A stretch of 64,000 nucleotides of DNA from Tetrahymena thermophila SB210. Taxonomy: Eukaryota; Ciliophora; Oligohymenophorea; Hymenostomatida; Tetrahymenidae. Location of the stretch: NCBI RefSeq assembly GCF_000189635.1, contig NW_002476554.1:128731-192730 (forward strand), written 5' to 3'. Both the position numbers and the translations under genes were made by a program. Shown in pieces: positions 34,523 through 48,100 of the stretch; position 1 is the first letter of the stretch, and every line of letters starts with the position of its first letter. A model generated the notes under the pieces. It worked only from the letters and a program-made list of their open reading frames with translations, was not told where the DNA came from and did not search any database.

Positions 34523-37500
34523 ATGCTTGAGAAACTACACGCTACATCCGGCATGGATAGAGAAGAAATCCTCAGAAATATCGTTGGATATTCTACACTG
34601 GTATGCTTTTATTTCTTTCATTTATTTAAACAAGCAACTTTACATTAATTATATATTTTTTATATTAACTTTTCCTTGGTAAATAATTTCTATCAACAAT
34701 CTGGAATAATATTTCTTGTAAAAATAGATTGATACACCTTTCGGTCAAAGATGCGCTCTTTACGCTGATCACACTGCAACTGGAAGACCCTTTAAAATGA
34801 TTGAAGACATGATTTAGCAAAAAATCAAGCCCATGGTCGCAAATTCACATACAGAAACCTCTTTAATGGGTTATTTCTCTACTTAAATGCTTCACTATGC
34901 AGAAGTTTCAATTTTGAAGTCGTTCAAGGTGTCAAAAGCCACTCATTTCTCTGTTCCTTGCGGAAACGGAGCCACTGGCGCTTTTGAAAGATTGACAAAA
35001 ATATTGAGAGTTGCTGATATTGCAAAAATGGTAATATAATTAGCACATTTGATTTAAAAAAATAAGAGTGTAAATGAAAAGCAAAAGGATTGTATAGTAT
35101 TAATTTATTCATTTGAATAATAAGATAATATAAATATGGGGATATGTAGAGTTATTAAATTGAATTATTTCACAAGAAAAAGCTTAAAGATTATTCAAAG
35201 TTTTGATGTGAATAGAAATTCGTGTAATTGAATACCAAAATTTTGTAATTTACTTAACTTTTTCCCCCAGCCTAAATAAAACAAAGCATACTATTTATTA
35301 ATGATATGAGCAAATAAATAAATAAACAATTAATTAATTCTTTTATTTGAAATTAAATTAATTTGTTTAAAGGTATTCAATTAAATTAGTCTAATTTATT
35401 TGAGAGGTTTCTAATTTATAATACATCTTACTCCGACACCTGGATAAAAAATTAAGTTTACTTTATCCAACAATTAAATTTATAGAAAGCATTAAAAAAG
35501 ATATATTTTTTTTTTCTTCTCATGAAATACCTCAATAACATCATTCATTTATTAATTCATTCATAATTAGTTATATCTTTTCAAAGTTAATCAATTGACG
35601 GCATAAGCTTCAAATACAAAATATCAAAATATCGAACTATTTTTTCTAATCCCCATTAATAGTTGCTTCTTCTAAAATATATCCCACCCATTTATTACAC
35701 TTTTTGGGGATTCAACCACTGTTCATTTACATAAAGATTTTTATAGTATTCTTTTATACAATTCAAAACTAGACTTAACTTTTTATAACTATTTATTAGG
35801 AAACCTATAAAGCTCCTGATATTGAAAAATGCAAGAACCCAAACATCCCCGCTGTTTACATTACTCCTTATGAACATCACTCTAATATCCTTCCTTGGTC
35901 AAATGCTGGCTGCAATCTTCAAATGGTCAATGGAGATAAATATGGTAACATGAATATTGTCGATCTCTAAGAAAGACTTATTGCAAACTCTCATTTCAAA
36001 ATCTAAATTGTTTCAGTAAGTGCCACTTCTAATGTGACATCTTAAAGAACTGATCTATCAAAAGTAAATGAAATGATTAAAAACTACAAAGAAAAGCATC
36101 TCCTTCCTGGACATAAAGTAATATTTTATTCTTTTATAATAATTACAAAAAAAAATTAATTTGTGACAGATGTAATCATATTTTTTATTTTGATTAACCA
36201 ATAGATATTCTTCATATCAGATTGTGCTGCTTTTTGCTCCCATAACAGATTGAATTTAAGTGACGAAGGCTTAAGCGAAATAGATTTTGTCTGCATATCT
36301 CCTCACAAACATTTAGGTGGTTCAGAATCTACCGGCGTTCTCATCGCCAAGCTCTCAGCCTACGATCTCACTTAACCCCCTTCCTTCCCAGGTATATAAA
36401 CAAAAATAATCAATTAAAAATCATATTCCCCCATCTATAATTAAATATATTGTCATTTTTAATTAATTTTTTTGTCATAAAATAGCCAAATTATATCATT
36501 TACAACACTTTAATCATTTTTTAACCCTAACTAAAATAAAATTTTTTGATTTATTAACATGAAATTGGGTTACATAGGCTTATAATTAATTACATGGTAT
36601 TATTTTAAAATACTAAAAAAATAATCCATCCCACTATGACATTTCTGCTTGAAATTAAAATTTATGGTTAAAAAATAAAAGATTACAATTTTATGTATTT
36701 TTATATCATATTCTAATTTGATTATTTTAAATGTTAAGGTGGTGGTACTGTCAAGGCTGTTGTTGGTTTGGAATCTGACTAGACCTGGTACGACTCCGAT
36801 CCCACTGCTAGAGAAATGCCAGGAACTCCCAACGCTATTGGTTTTTACAGAGCTGCTTTAACTTTTGAGTTACAGGACTATATTGGATTGGAATTCATCA
36901 TCGAAAAGGAAGAATAAAATGCAAAATACTTCTATAACCGCATTCAATAAATAAATGACGAATTCAAAAGAAGCGAACAAATCCCACCCAGAAATGTACA
37001 CATTTATGGTGATACTGACATTGAAATCAGATACGATGTTTTCTCATTTAACATTTATGGACCTGGTACTACAACTGATGCCTATGGCAAATCACTTTTC
37101 CACCCTAATTTTGTTGCAAGAGGTAAATTAAATAAATAAATGACAGTTTTATGAAAATTTATGAAAAAAAAATTAAAGATAATCTAAATAAAGCATGTTA
37201 CTGTTAATTTCTTAATCTTTTATAATTTTTTGATTACAGCATAGCTCCGAATAAAATTTAATGTAATCAAATAAATAGCAAAACAATAATACAGACTAAA
37301 TTTAATCATTTATGACGCCTTTTGATATCTTTTGTAAAAACCCTAATTCTTATATATAAATTCCAAATCTTCATGCTAATTGCATGGCTCAAAAATAATT
37401 TAATATACCAAACAAAAGATTAGGATGCTTCTATATCCTTTATTTTTGTCATAAAGAAATACAATTTTGATCAAAATTTGAAAAGATTCCCTAATAATAG

Positions 37501-39368
37501 CCTAATAGAACAATTTTTTACCATATCAAATTAAGCAACTATTCATCCACCCCCCATTCAAATCTTAAATTAAGTCTAAATCACCAACTAATTCCATCAA
37601 TCAATCTAAACAAAGAAAATAAGAAAGATATTTATTTAATTTATTGATGACATTCTCAAAATTTACATCTAAGCACACAGAATTCAACACATATTTAATT
37701 TTTTGCAAATTTGTGTGAAAAAATTGTCAAACTTATTAATTTAGATTTATCTAAATCATCATTTTTACCCTTTCGAATATCATTTATCATATCAAAAATT
37801 TTACACTCAATTAAATTTCTCTCTTAAAAACAATTAACTAATCTCTCATTTTAAAATTAGTTTTAAACGATGTATTTGGTATTTAAGTAAGAAGCGGTTG
37901 CTCTTGCGCTGGTCCTTATGGAGTCCTTTTACTCGGAATCCCTCAAAAGAAAGCTGTTGAAATTGTTGGAGAAATGCTCAATGGTTACGAAGACGTTAAA
38001 CCTGGCTGGATTAGACTTGATACATTCTTCTCCTTTGATAAATATGAATTAGACTATATCGTTGAAGCTATTCGTTTAATTGCAATTTATGGCGAAAGAA
38101 TTTTGAGATTCTACGAATAAAATGTTAGAACTGCTCAATTCAATTTTAGAGGCCAATCTCATCCAAATTTTGATTTCTCTTTATTCGGCCTTTAGAGAGA
38201 AAACATCAATGAAATTGCTCTTGAAGAAAGACCCAAATACCTTGCTGATTAACTTGAAATTGGAACAAAGATCATGGAGAATCCTCAAGAATATATCAAA
38301 GAAAACTTCCCCCATTTAATGGAAGGCATTAAATCTGAAAATAACTCAGATGGACCCCATAGTCTCAATTAATCTAGATCATCAGGTATCAGTGGCAAAT
38401 CTATCAAAGCCCTCCGTCCTTTGGTCATGAAGAAGGAAACTGACTCATCAACCTCCAATAAATCTTAAACCAAAATACCTTAAGCCATTAAGTCTGAGGA
38501 TATCCTTAAAACCAATAGTTCTAGCAGTAATGCTAATATTAAAAATATGATCAGTGCCTCTATTCGTGATGAAATTAGAAATGTTTTATCTGAAATGCCA
38601 AATATCTCCCAAAAACTTGCTGAACCTCAAATCTAATCAAACACTTAATCCAAACTTGATATTTTGAAAAACATTTTTAACAAATACAGCTCATAAGAAG
38701 CTTCAGGAACTGTTGGAATTAATTAAATAAATGCTTTGTAATTTGCATAAGATTACAACATACTTTCTTCTAACAAAGTAACAATTAACGAATTAATGCA
38801 TAACTTCAATATTCTAACCAAGAGCAAGAAGCAAGATATGCTCTTATTCCCTCAATTCACTGCTTTCGTTGAAAATATTGCAATTTAAGTTTTATAAAAT
38901 AGCGATTAATACGTAACAATTAGTGATAAATTGGAGGCTTTCTATTCTCAATATTTACAAAGATAAAATGTTTAAACAACTAAAGTATTGAGAAGACCTC
39001 TTGCTAACAAAAATAATGCTATTAACTGGAATAATGGAATCAAAACTTAGCCTGATGACAATAGTATCGAATACATTGACAATAAAATAAAGAACCAAAC
39101 TCCTATTCAATATTCTAGCAAATCTACCAAAAATTTAAGCTCTAAAAATATTAACGATAACATTTTCAGTGACCGCAGAGCAAATAAGATTCAACCTAAC
39201 TCTCCTATACAAGAAAAAGCTTTCTATTACGCTGATTCTTACCATACAAGCAGCAAATCCTAATTGTAAGCTTAACAAAAGAAAGAACTTATGATTTAAA
39301 GAGCCTAAGAAATTAAAAAATAATTAAAAGAGCATGAAAAAAATCTTTATGCTTTCATTTCAAAGTGA
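34523..39368 (+). CDS. Class-V aminotransferase (cysteine-desulfurase-like) with long p25-alpha-like C-terminal extension
   Basis: Exons 34523-34600, 34728-35030, 35800-36117, 36205-36391, 36739-37122, 37861-39368; 925 residues. Residues about 28-500 are a PLP-dependent class-V fold: YADHTATGRP near the start, HHSNILPW with the conserved His pair, SDCAAF with the PLP-nitrogen Asp239, and SPHKHLGG with the predicted Schiff-base Lys268. RSGCSCAGPYG follows at about residue 435. That Cys-rich loop is where cysteine desulfurases place their catalytic Cys, but whether the substrate is cysteine is not shown. The last ~420 residues are low-complexity Ser/Asn/Gln with one ordered block (about 689-768: FNKYSS, ALQFAQDYNILSSNKVTINE, LLFPQFTAFVENIA) that resembles the p25-alpha/TPPP or degenerate EF-hand pattern. 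Introns 2 (769 nt) and 5 (738 nt) are unusually long for this window. Probably cytosolic. Confidence 0.88.
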
Positions 39369-41430
39369 TAGATAAATAACAATAAAGAAATTCTATCCAC
39401 AACATAACACAATACAATACAACACAACAGAAAAGAAAAGACTGACTTTTCTCTTTCTAAAAAATAACAATAAGAAAAAAACAATTGATCTAAATTAACA
39501 TTTTCATTCATTTATTTATTCTATAAAATATTTTAATTATTATTATCATTTCATTTATATTTTATTAAATATTATTATAATTTATACATTTATGTATTAC
39601 AGTATTTAGCTTTCTTGTAATAAAATCTAATTATTCAATTAACATCAATCAATCAATCTCATTATTTATTTACATAAAATATTAAATGTAATCATAATAT
39701 ATGGATTTAAGTATTTATTTTTCATGTAATAAAGACTAATTATTCAATTAATATCAATCTCACTATTTATATACATTATATATAAAAGTAATCATAATAT
39801 ATGGATCTAATTATTTACTTTAATAAAGTCTAAATTAATTTACAATTAATATCAATCTAACTATTTATTTACATTATATTTAGTGTAATCATAATATATG
39901 GATGGATGATTATTTTACTTTTAATAATGTCTAAATTTATAATTAATAACAATCTAACTATTTATTTACATTATATTAAATGTAATCATAATATATGGAT
40001 GGATGGATGGAAGGATTGAATTATTTATTTTACTTTAATAATGTCTAAATTTACAATTAATATCAATCTCAGTATTTATTACTTATTTAATAATTTACAT
40101 TTGACTTAAACCAAATTTAATTATAATTACATATTTGCTAATTGAAGCAAACACTTTTTAGAAAATGTAAAAAAATTAGCAGTAATTAATTAAATATCCA
40201 ATTAAATCTTATCTTTAAATGAAAGAAGCTGAGTAATTAATTAAAATTACACTCCAAAATATTTTCAAATCATATGCTAATTAATAGTTTTGTACATTAC
40301 ATTAGAACATTTTTTTTGTTCCATATTTTATTTAAAATATACTAAAAATAACAATAGTTAAGGCTATATTAAACATTTAAAAAAATACTATTAAAATAAA
40401 AAGAAGGCAGGGATATGTGATATTTTTGGCTCTAAAAAATTTGGTGCTTTGAGGTTTAGAACAAAAGTGAAATCTAAACTAAAAACTTTAATTAATTTAC
40501 TAAAAACCTTCCTTTTAAAACATAATTTCCTAAATTGAACACATAATTGATATTTATTTAAAAACATTTTACATAAAAAATTAAGTTTATTTGTTGTTTT
40601 TAAATATAAAATTAAATATTTAAATTTAAAATAAATTGATTGAAAAATTATAATTTACAAAAGTAAGATTTGTTTGTTTGTTTGTTCTAAAATATTTATT
40701 TTTCGAGAGTTGTAATTATATTTTGTTATTGTTCTAATTTTAAAAATCTAAATCCTTTCTATTGACTTAATGGATTTAAAAGAATTTTGAAATTAAATAA
40801 AAAATTAAACAATTTTCTTTAATTCCACAAATTTTTATTTAAAAGATTCAATAATTGACTTGTAGAACTTCCTTCCTTCGTTATTAAATTAAATTATAAT
40901 TGAAAAACAACCATGTATACAAAAACCAATAATCTAAATATCTTAACAAATAAATTGATATAATTTTAGTACTAGTTGGCTTTCCTTTTCATTTTTTTAA
41001 TCTTACTACAAATTAATTTTTTTAAAAAACTTTGAAATAAAGTAAAATAACAAATCCAAACAAATAATGTCAAATATTACTGGCATTAAAATAATAAGTG
41101 AGAGTCGTAAGTAAAATTATTAGATTTTGTATATTTCGAGTTGCTTAAATTATAAATGTAATGGTAAGTAATTAATTACTGTTGATATTTTATTAGAAGA
41201 GCAAAAAAAATAATCATCAATCGAATTGTAATCATGATTTATAGTAATTATATTTTTAATACCATAATACATTTATTAAGAAAAAATATTAATTATTAAA
41301 ATAAGGATTCAAGAGAAAGTTTTCTTTTTAAGATAATATATAAAATTGATTGATTGATTCACTGATAGATAGATAGATATATTGAAGATTGTTTCAACAA
41401 AAAATCCAATTACAAATTTCTTCAAACAAA
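39369..41430. other. A+T-rich spacer with a tandem repeat array
   Basis: Contains the ~98-bp tandem array (39600-40085) and short simple repeats such as TTTG x4 near 40670 and GATA-type runs near 41365. No gene is supported before the ATG at 41431. Confidence 0.65.
39600..40085 (+). repeat. Tandem array of ~98-bp units
   Basis: About five imperfect units. The block GTAATCATAATATATGGAT recurs at about 39688, 39788, 39885 and 39981, a spacing of 97-100 bp. Each copy is preceded by CTATTTATTTACATTATAT-like sequence and followed by TTAATAAtGTCTAAAtT and AATATCAATCT. The GGAT at the unit end expands to GGATGGATGGATGG in the later copies. It is non-coding and lies 3' of the aminotransferase gene. 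Confidence 0.8.
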
Positions 41431-44232
41431 ATGTTCCTTCAAAGACAGTCTAAATCAGAAATCAATACGTTCAATATTGGAAGCTATGAAGATTTAGATT
41501 ACAGATCTCCAGTTCTAAATTCTTAGAGATTTTCTCAAAATTCCGATTGTAATAGTTTAGTTTTTGATTGAATGATTAAAATAAAACAAGAAAATAAATG
41601 AAATAATTACAAAAGCTGATAAATTTAATAGATAAGAATCTTACAACTCTCCTTTTAAAATGATGGCAAATCAAAATGTAGATATTTTTTGTTATTATTA
41701 TTTAATTTGCTTGCAATTTTAACTCTATTTTTTAACTATCCCTTTTAATTATAAAGATACTACAGTAACAGAGTTCCAAAGATATCCGTTCATCATTTGT
41801 AAGAAACCAAAGCGATAACATATTCTCATGTAATTTTTTAATATGAATTGTATTACTTTACTACAATTTAAAAAAAATAAAGCACCTAGCTAAACATTAT
41901 CTAATGGATATCAGAAAAATATCAAGTAAAGCTATGCAGATGTGAGAGAATTAAATGAGTATAAATCTTAGTAGAATATACCAAAAAATAATATGAACAA
42001 GATAAATGATATTAATTTAGCATTTAATTTTGTCAGAAATAATAGCAATAACAATGCTTATGAAAACCTTGGCCAGTTGAGTTCTGAGAGATCATTAAGT
42101 TAAAAGGAAACTTCCCTATAGCAATCAATTTAAGAGTATCAAAAGTTTTTCCCTCATTTAAACTATAATCCAAATTAAAAGGATCAAAACGCTTCTCTGC
42201 TGAAGTATTTAGTGAATTAAGAATCAGATTTGTTGCAATAGATTTCAAAAATGAATAATAATAACAGTTAATAAAAACAACTAAAGTTAAATCATTTGAA
42301 AATAGTTTCTACTTTGATATAAAATCTTAGAGAATAAGAAGTAAGTATAAATTTGTAAGAACAAAAACTCATTAAAGTATTTTTTTATTTATTTATTTAT
42401 AAAGAGCCAACAAATTAAAAGCTAAATTCAAATTATGCAAGATCAAAATATTGAATCAGTGGTGTATAATTAAAGCGATGGATTTTCAGTGAGATTCCAC
42501 TTGCTCGAAAAAATTCCTAATGATGTTGATAGCATTTAAATTGATTACGGAATATTTAGAAAAGGAGACTTGCTTAAGACATATAGATCAACCGAATAGC
42601 TTGCTACTGTATCTTACAATTGGAAATTCAATAAATGCAATATCAATTTTGAAGAAACATTTAGAAACATTTACCCAACTATCTTTACCTTCATTTATTT
42701 TGATGTCAAAGTCTATAGCAAAAATGTAATTTTATTTTAGCATTATCATTACAAATAAACAAATAATTAATTATAAAAAATATATTTTCAATTAAAAAGT
42801 ATTATTTTTGAAATTCAAATTTTATTAAATTTTGTAAATCTTTGAACCATTTTTTAAACATATTTTTTTATTTTGCTAAATTTTACATTAATAACTATTA
42901 AAATAATATTTTAATTTAAATAAATTATTCAAGATATCATTTTATAACAATTAAAAATAATAAATCAGCTAAATTTTTGATATTATATTTTATAAGAAAT
43001 ATATATTGAAATATTTTGATTGAAACAAACAATCATTTTATTTATTATTCTACTTATATTTTAATATGCGAAATAAACTTCAATCAAAATTAAATTAGAT
43101 ATTTCCATTAAATAATTTATGGTGATTACAAAATCATGGCATTAATTAATAGATTGAGTTTTATAAATTTCAAAAAAAATAAATATTAAACATTTAGATA
43201 AATTAGAATTAATTTTTCACTTTAATTTTTGTTTTTATAGGTTAAAGAACCTAAATAGTGGTCTTGGACTCTTCATACTCTGTTTACTGAAGATAAAAAG
43301 TTATTGTAAGGTTGCTTTAAGCTTCCTCTTTACTCGAAGAATCATATACCGCATGCAATATTTTAAACAGGTTTTCCTTTTTTGAGTGATTGCTTTTTGT
43401 TTGCAGAAGTCTATTTAAAACAGGATTATCAATTAGGTAAAAAAATTCGATTATTTGAATAAGTTTTTTATATTTTTTGATTTTGTTTATATTAGGAAAG
43501 AATATCACTTATGAAAATTTTGTAATCCCAAAACTACATTTAAAGGAGAAGTAACTGGATTAAATAGAGGAAGATGTTGTGGTGAATTAATTTGTTGATG
43601 AACACATCAAATAGAAAGGAATGATAAAATCTACTTTAAGAGAAGATGAAATATAAATGAGAGAGTATAATGCGAGACAAAAGCTAAGAGTAATTAAAAA
43701 AGAAGAAACAAATTATATCCCATGGGCATCCATTCAAACTCTTAATAATATTGTAGACGAAAATCAACAAAAATCATACATTAAACCATAGTCAGATATA
43801 AATTAAAATTCTGGAGATATATTCGATCAAATCTCTCAAATTTAAGATAGAAAAAAATAACCCTAAGTTAAACTAAATCCTCCTTAACCCATCCAAGAAG
43901 TACCATAAATATAAGAACCAAAAGAACCAATAGATATTTAAGAAGATAAAGATAATTAGAGTAAATTATAATAAGATTCTTAGACTTCAATACGCCTTAA
44001 TAGTACCGAAAAAATTTCTCATAGCAGATAGCAGCTATCATAAACTTATTAGAAACTTATAAACAAGAGATAAGAAAAGTCTAAAGACAAATAATAAGAT
44101 GCATCTAACAACTCTAATGCCAAAAATTCTAAAAGCACTATCTCAGTAACAATGCAAAGAATTTTAGAAAAAAGGAGCTAACAAAATATAAAAATTAACC
44201 AACCAGAACCAGAAGAGTAACCAAAACAATGA
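41431..44232 (+). CDS. Hypothetical protein with C2-like region and Gln-rich tail, 7 exons
   Basis: Exons 41431-41548, 41616-41677, 41757-41829, 41883-42340, 42405-42725, 43241-43436, 43496-44232; 654 residues, all phases consistent. Residues 1-250 are polar Ser/Asn/Gln. Residues about 258-410 form a beta-rich domain: FSVRFHLLEKIPNDVDSI, IQIDYGIFRKG, FTFIYFDVKVYSKN, WSWTLHTLFTEDKKLLQG, CFKLPLYSKNHIPHAIF. Residues 420-654 are charged, then Gln/Pro/Ser-rich and probably disordered. Three blocks of the beta-rich domain match the gene at 28440-30879, including the near-identical [IV]xIxYGxFR[RK]G string. I read it as a C2-like membrane- or protein-binding domain, but the family is not identified. 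Intron 5 (42726-43240) is 515 nt; the others are 53-79 nt. Confidence 0.8.
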
Positions 44233-45167
44233 AAAATACCAATTTATTTTTTCAATCTAAACAATTAATTTTATTTCAACTTACAAAAAAACAAATATAA
44301 ATTAAGAGAAAAAAATAATTAAATAAAAAGAATAACCCAAAAAATAAATAAAAGTTTCAAACTAACTAACTAACTAACCATTTTTTATCTCAATTTAAAA
44401 AAATTACTAAATGATCATTCATTTTCTATTTATAGAAACAAAGAAAGAGATATTTAAATTTATTTAAACCATTAAATTGAAATAAAATCATTAAAAAATA
44501 AATAACTTTAAATATATAAATAACTTACTAACTATATATCCTTCTCTCCATCTAAATATTAATATCATTGTATTTATTTATATGTTTATTTATTAATAAT
44601 ACATAAGTTAATTTGATTAAAATGAATATCTGCTATATATTTCTTAGTTAAAGTTAAAAATAATTATTTCTTTTTAAATTTTATGAATTATATATAACCA
44701 TACTTGGAATTAGTGTCCCAGATTTTGCAGAAATTTTAGAAAAAACTAAGAATTTTTTTTGGAAATTCATCTTTTTTAACGAAAAAAATTTTTTTCCTAA
44801 TTCCATCTATAAATATATAACATATTAAAGGATAAAGGGAACATAATTACAAGAAAATATGGATAACGATAACACCTTTTAAATGTAAAATTAAATAATT
44901 AAATTGTTTCTCTATTTATTTTTAATAGATAAAATTATTTTAGTAAATAGCTTAACTAATCTTTTTAACAATTTAATTGTAAATAAAATTCAATATTTAT
45001 CATTTCTCTTTATGTAGGTAATATAAGATTAAACATATTTAATAAGTAAATTGATTATCTAAGAATTTTTAGTGAGATATTTTACAACACATATTTCATA
45101 ATTCACAAATTAAAGAAATTATAAAAAATTTTATTTGCTGTTTATTACAATTTAATTTAAGATTCAT
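44233..45167. other. Spacer between converging genes
   Basis: Lies between the stop codons of the plus-strand gene ending at 44232 and the minus-strand giant gene. It contains CTAACTAACTAACTAACC at about 44362-44379, a short simple repeat rather than telomeric DNA, and T-rich stretches near 44750. Nothing else seen. Confidence 0.65.
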
Positions 45168-48100
45168 TCAGAAATTTGCAAAGAAATCTGGATCATCCTC
45201 TTTGTCTTTATCTTTAGGCTAATCTAAGAAAGGATTTTTAGGCTCTGCTTTTACTATGAATTGGGTGACCTGTTTAACATTTAAGTCAACTACAGTTTTT
45301 TTCTTCTTAACTTTTTTCTTTGCTTATACCATGCTATCATTCTATTACTAATAAAAAAATATAAATTATTTGTAAATAAAAAAAAAAAATTAAATTGCAT
45401 ATTTAATCTATTTATAAGTTAATTACCTAATCAAAAGACCAAGTTGCACTCAAGTTGCCTTTTTCTTGGTTTTCTAAACTTTAAAGAGATTCTTCAAAAT
45501 CTTATTTCTTTTAACCTGGATTTATATTTAGGCTATGAATGCTGATGTCTACATTCTTAAGTTCGCTTTAGCTACTCTCATTATTCTATGAGCTCTAAGG
45601 TGTGCTTCCTTCAAATAAATTAATTTGTGCCTATGAGTTGCTGTTTGTTTTTTTAGTTTTCTTTTTCTTTTTAGTTAGTTACGATGTTTGCTAGTTACCA
45701 CTCATTAACAAGTCTAAAATATCTGATTTTAAATCATTTTTAGACTTATCAGCTTATCCTCCATTCAAAATATTTGATTCTTTGGTTTCAGCTGTATTTT
45801 ATTAATTATTATTTGTGAAAATATTCTTTTATTCACTTAAATTTTAGTTGTTGTCATTTTCTAAAATATCTTAATTTCCTCCCCAAGCATCATCCAAATC
45901 ATTTTCATCAATCAAAATATCATCGTTTTAATTCTTATTTTACTGAGAACCATTTTAGGCAAAGGCTTATTAATCTTTCTCTTCATTTACATTAGTTATT
46001 TTATCCTCTTTTTCCTCTTATAAATTATTATTTGAACATTCTTTTTAAGGGTTTTCAGAAATTTATTACTGTTCCTAGTTATTAGAATGTTAATCACAAT
46101 TTATTTCATCTTAATTTGAATCATTTAATTTTTAATCCTTTTATTCTGTTAAATTTTCAAAGATATCATTTACTTAAATGTCCTTTTCAATTTGAGGTTC
46201 GTTTTCCTCCACTTTCCAATTTTGATCTTCTTAAATTAAAGAATCATCATTTTAGTTACCCCAACCTGCATCTTCATTAAGTAAATCATCTTCATCTAAC
46301 TCCTTAGGTTTTTCTTCTTTGGTTTGAGAAGTAATTTCAATATCTTCTTTCTATATATTATTCTCTTTTTAATTTAATTACTGGTTTTCATCTTCGTTTT
46401 ATTAATTTTCTATTGGCTTCTCTTCTTAAGTTTATTCTTCATGCAATTCTTTTTCTTTTTAATTATCTAAATTTTCGGTTTCTAAATTATAATGATCAAT
46501 ATTTTCTTCATTTTAACCATTTGACTCTAGTTAATTTGTTTATAATTCAACAGGATTTTCTTCAAGTTATTCTAACTAAGCATTCATATTTTATTCTTCA
46601 TGTTATATTTGTTAAGATTAAGCTTTATCTACCTATTGATTATTTTATTACTCTTCTATCTTTTAATCATCTTCATTTTACAACTCATATTCAAGTTCTT
46701 TTTGCTCTTCAGATTTAATTTATAATTATTAATTATCTTAATTTGAATCTATACTTTCAGTTTATTATTACTATTACTATTATATTTCATTTTTAATTTA
46801 TTCTGAGTTATCTAATACCTCTTATTCTTACTTAAATTGCTATTATTCATTTTGATCTTCAAATGTGTTTTGTTCTTAATTATTTTCAAATTGATTTACA
46901 TTTTAATCTTATTGCTACTCTATATTTTAATTGTTTTCGTTTTCTTATTAAATAATCTCTACATTTTCTTCTTCTTTATCTTGAACTAAATTTTCTTCTT
47001 CTTTATCTTCAACTAAATTTTCTTCTTATTTATCTTCAAATAAAATTTCTTCTTATTTATCTTCAACTAAATTTTCTTTTAATGAGTTTCTTTTTTAGTC
47101 TTCAATTTAATTGTTTAAATCAACTTAAATGTCATTATTATTAGCTTGACTTAAATCTATTTTTTCATCTTATTCTTATTATAATATTTGATCATCATTA
47201 ATTTAATCTTAATTATCATTTTATTCATCACTAAATTCTTAGTGCTTGTTTCCTTAGGCAGCTTAAAGTTCAGATTAATTTTCTAATTATTCATTAGAAT
47301 TCTTCTTCTCAATTTAATTTATTTAATTCTCTTAAACATCTTGATGGTTTTATACCTCGCTATTTTAAATTTCTCTTTCATTTAATTCTTAATCTAAATT
47401 ACTTTAATTTTACTTCACATCTAATTCTTCTTCTTAATTTATTTAATTCACTTCTTATTAATCTTCTAAGTTATCTTATATGATTTCAATATTTTCATTA
47501 CTTTTTTATTATATTTCCTAATCCTTTTTATCATCAGTCTCATCATCTTCAGATTATTTAAATTCCTAAACTTTTTAATTATCTTAGAGATTTTCACCTA
47601 AATCTTCTTGTCCTTAAACATCATCTTGACTTAATTTAAATTCTTCCTATTTTTATTCTTAAGATTAATCTTCAATATTTTCAGCAAGCCCTTAATTGAT
47701 CAAAGCTGTTTATTCAATATTTCCTTCTTCAGTATCTTGTTGTTAGTTAGCTTCATTAATTTCTTGATTGTTTTATTCTTTATTATCTTATTCTTAATAA
47801 GTAAATTGAATTTAATTATTACTATTTTAGTTGATATCATCATTTTCTTAGTTAATAGCTTATTCTACTTAAGTGTCAATTTCTTAATTTACATTTATTT
47901 AGTTTTCTTCTGAAACTATCTAATTATTTTCTTATTTTAAATCTTTTATTTGCATTTCTTCTTATCTTTATTGTTGCTAGTTTATTTCTATATCAATTTG
48001 AATTTCTTCAATTAATTCTAATTATTTTTGTTCATTTTCAGTTTAATTAACTTCTATATTGTCAAATTTTATTTCTTGAATATTTTCAGCTTAACTTTCT

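Noticed and set aside
44362-44379. CTAACTAACTAACTAACC as telomere-like sequence
   Set aside because: Tetrahymena telomeres are repeats of GGGGTT/AACCCC; this is a TAAC simple repeat and lies inside the scaffold.
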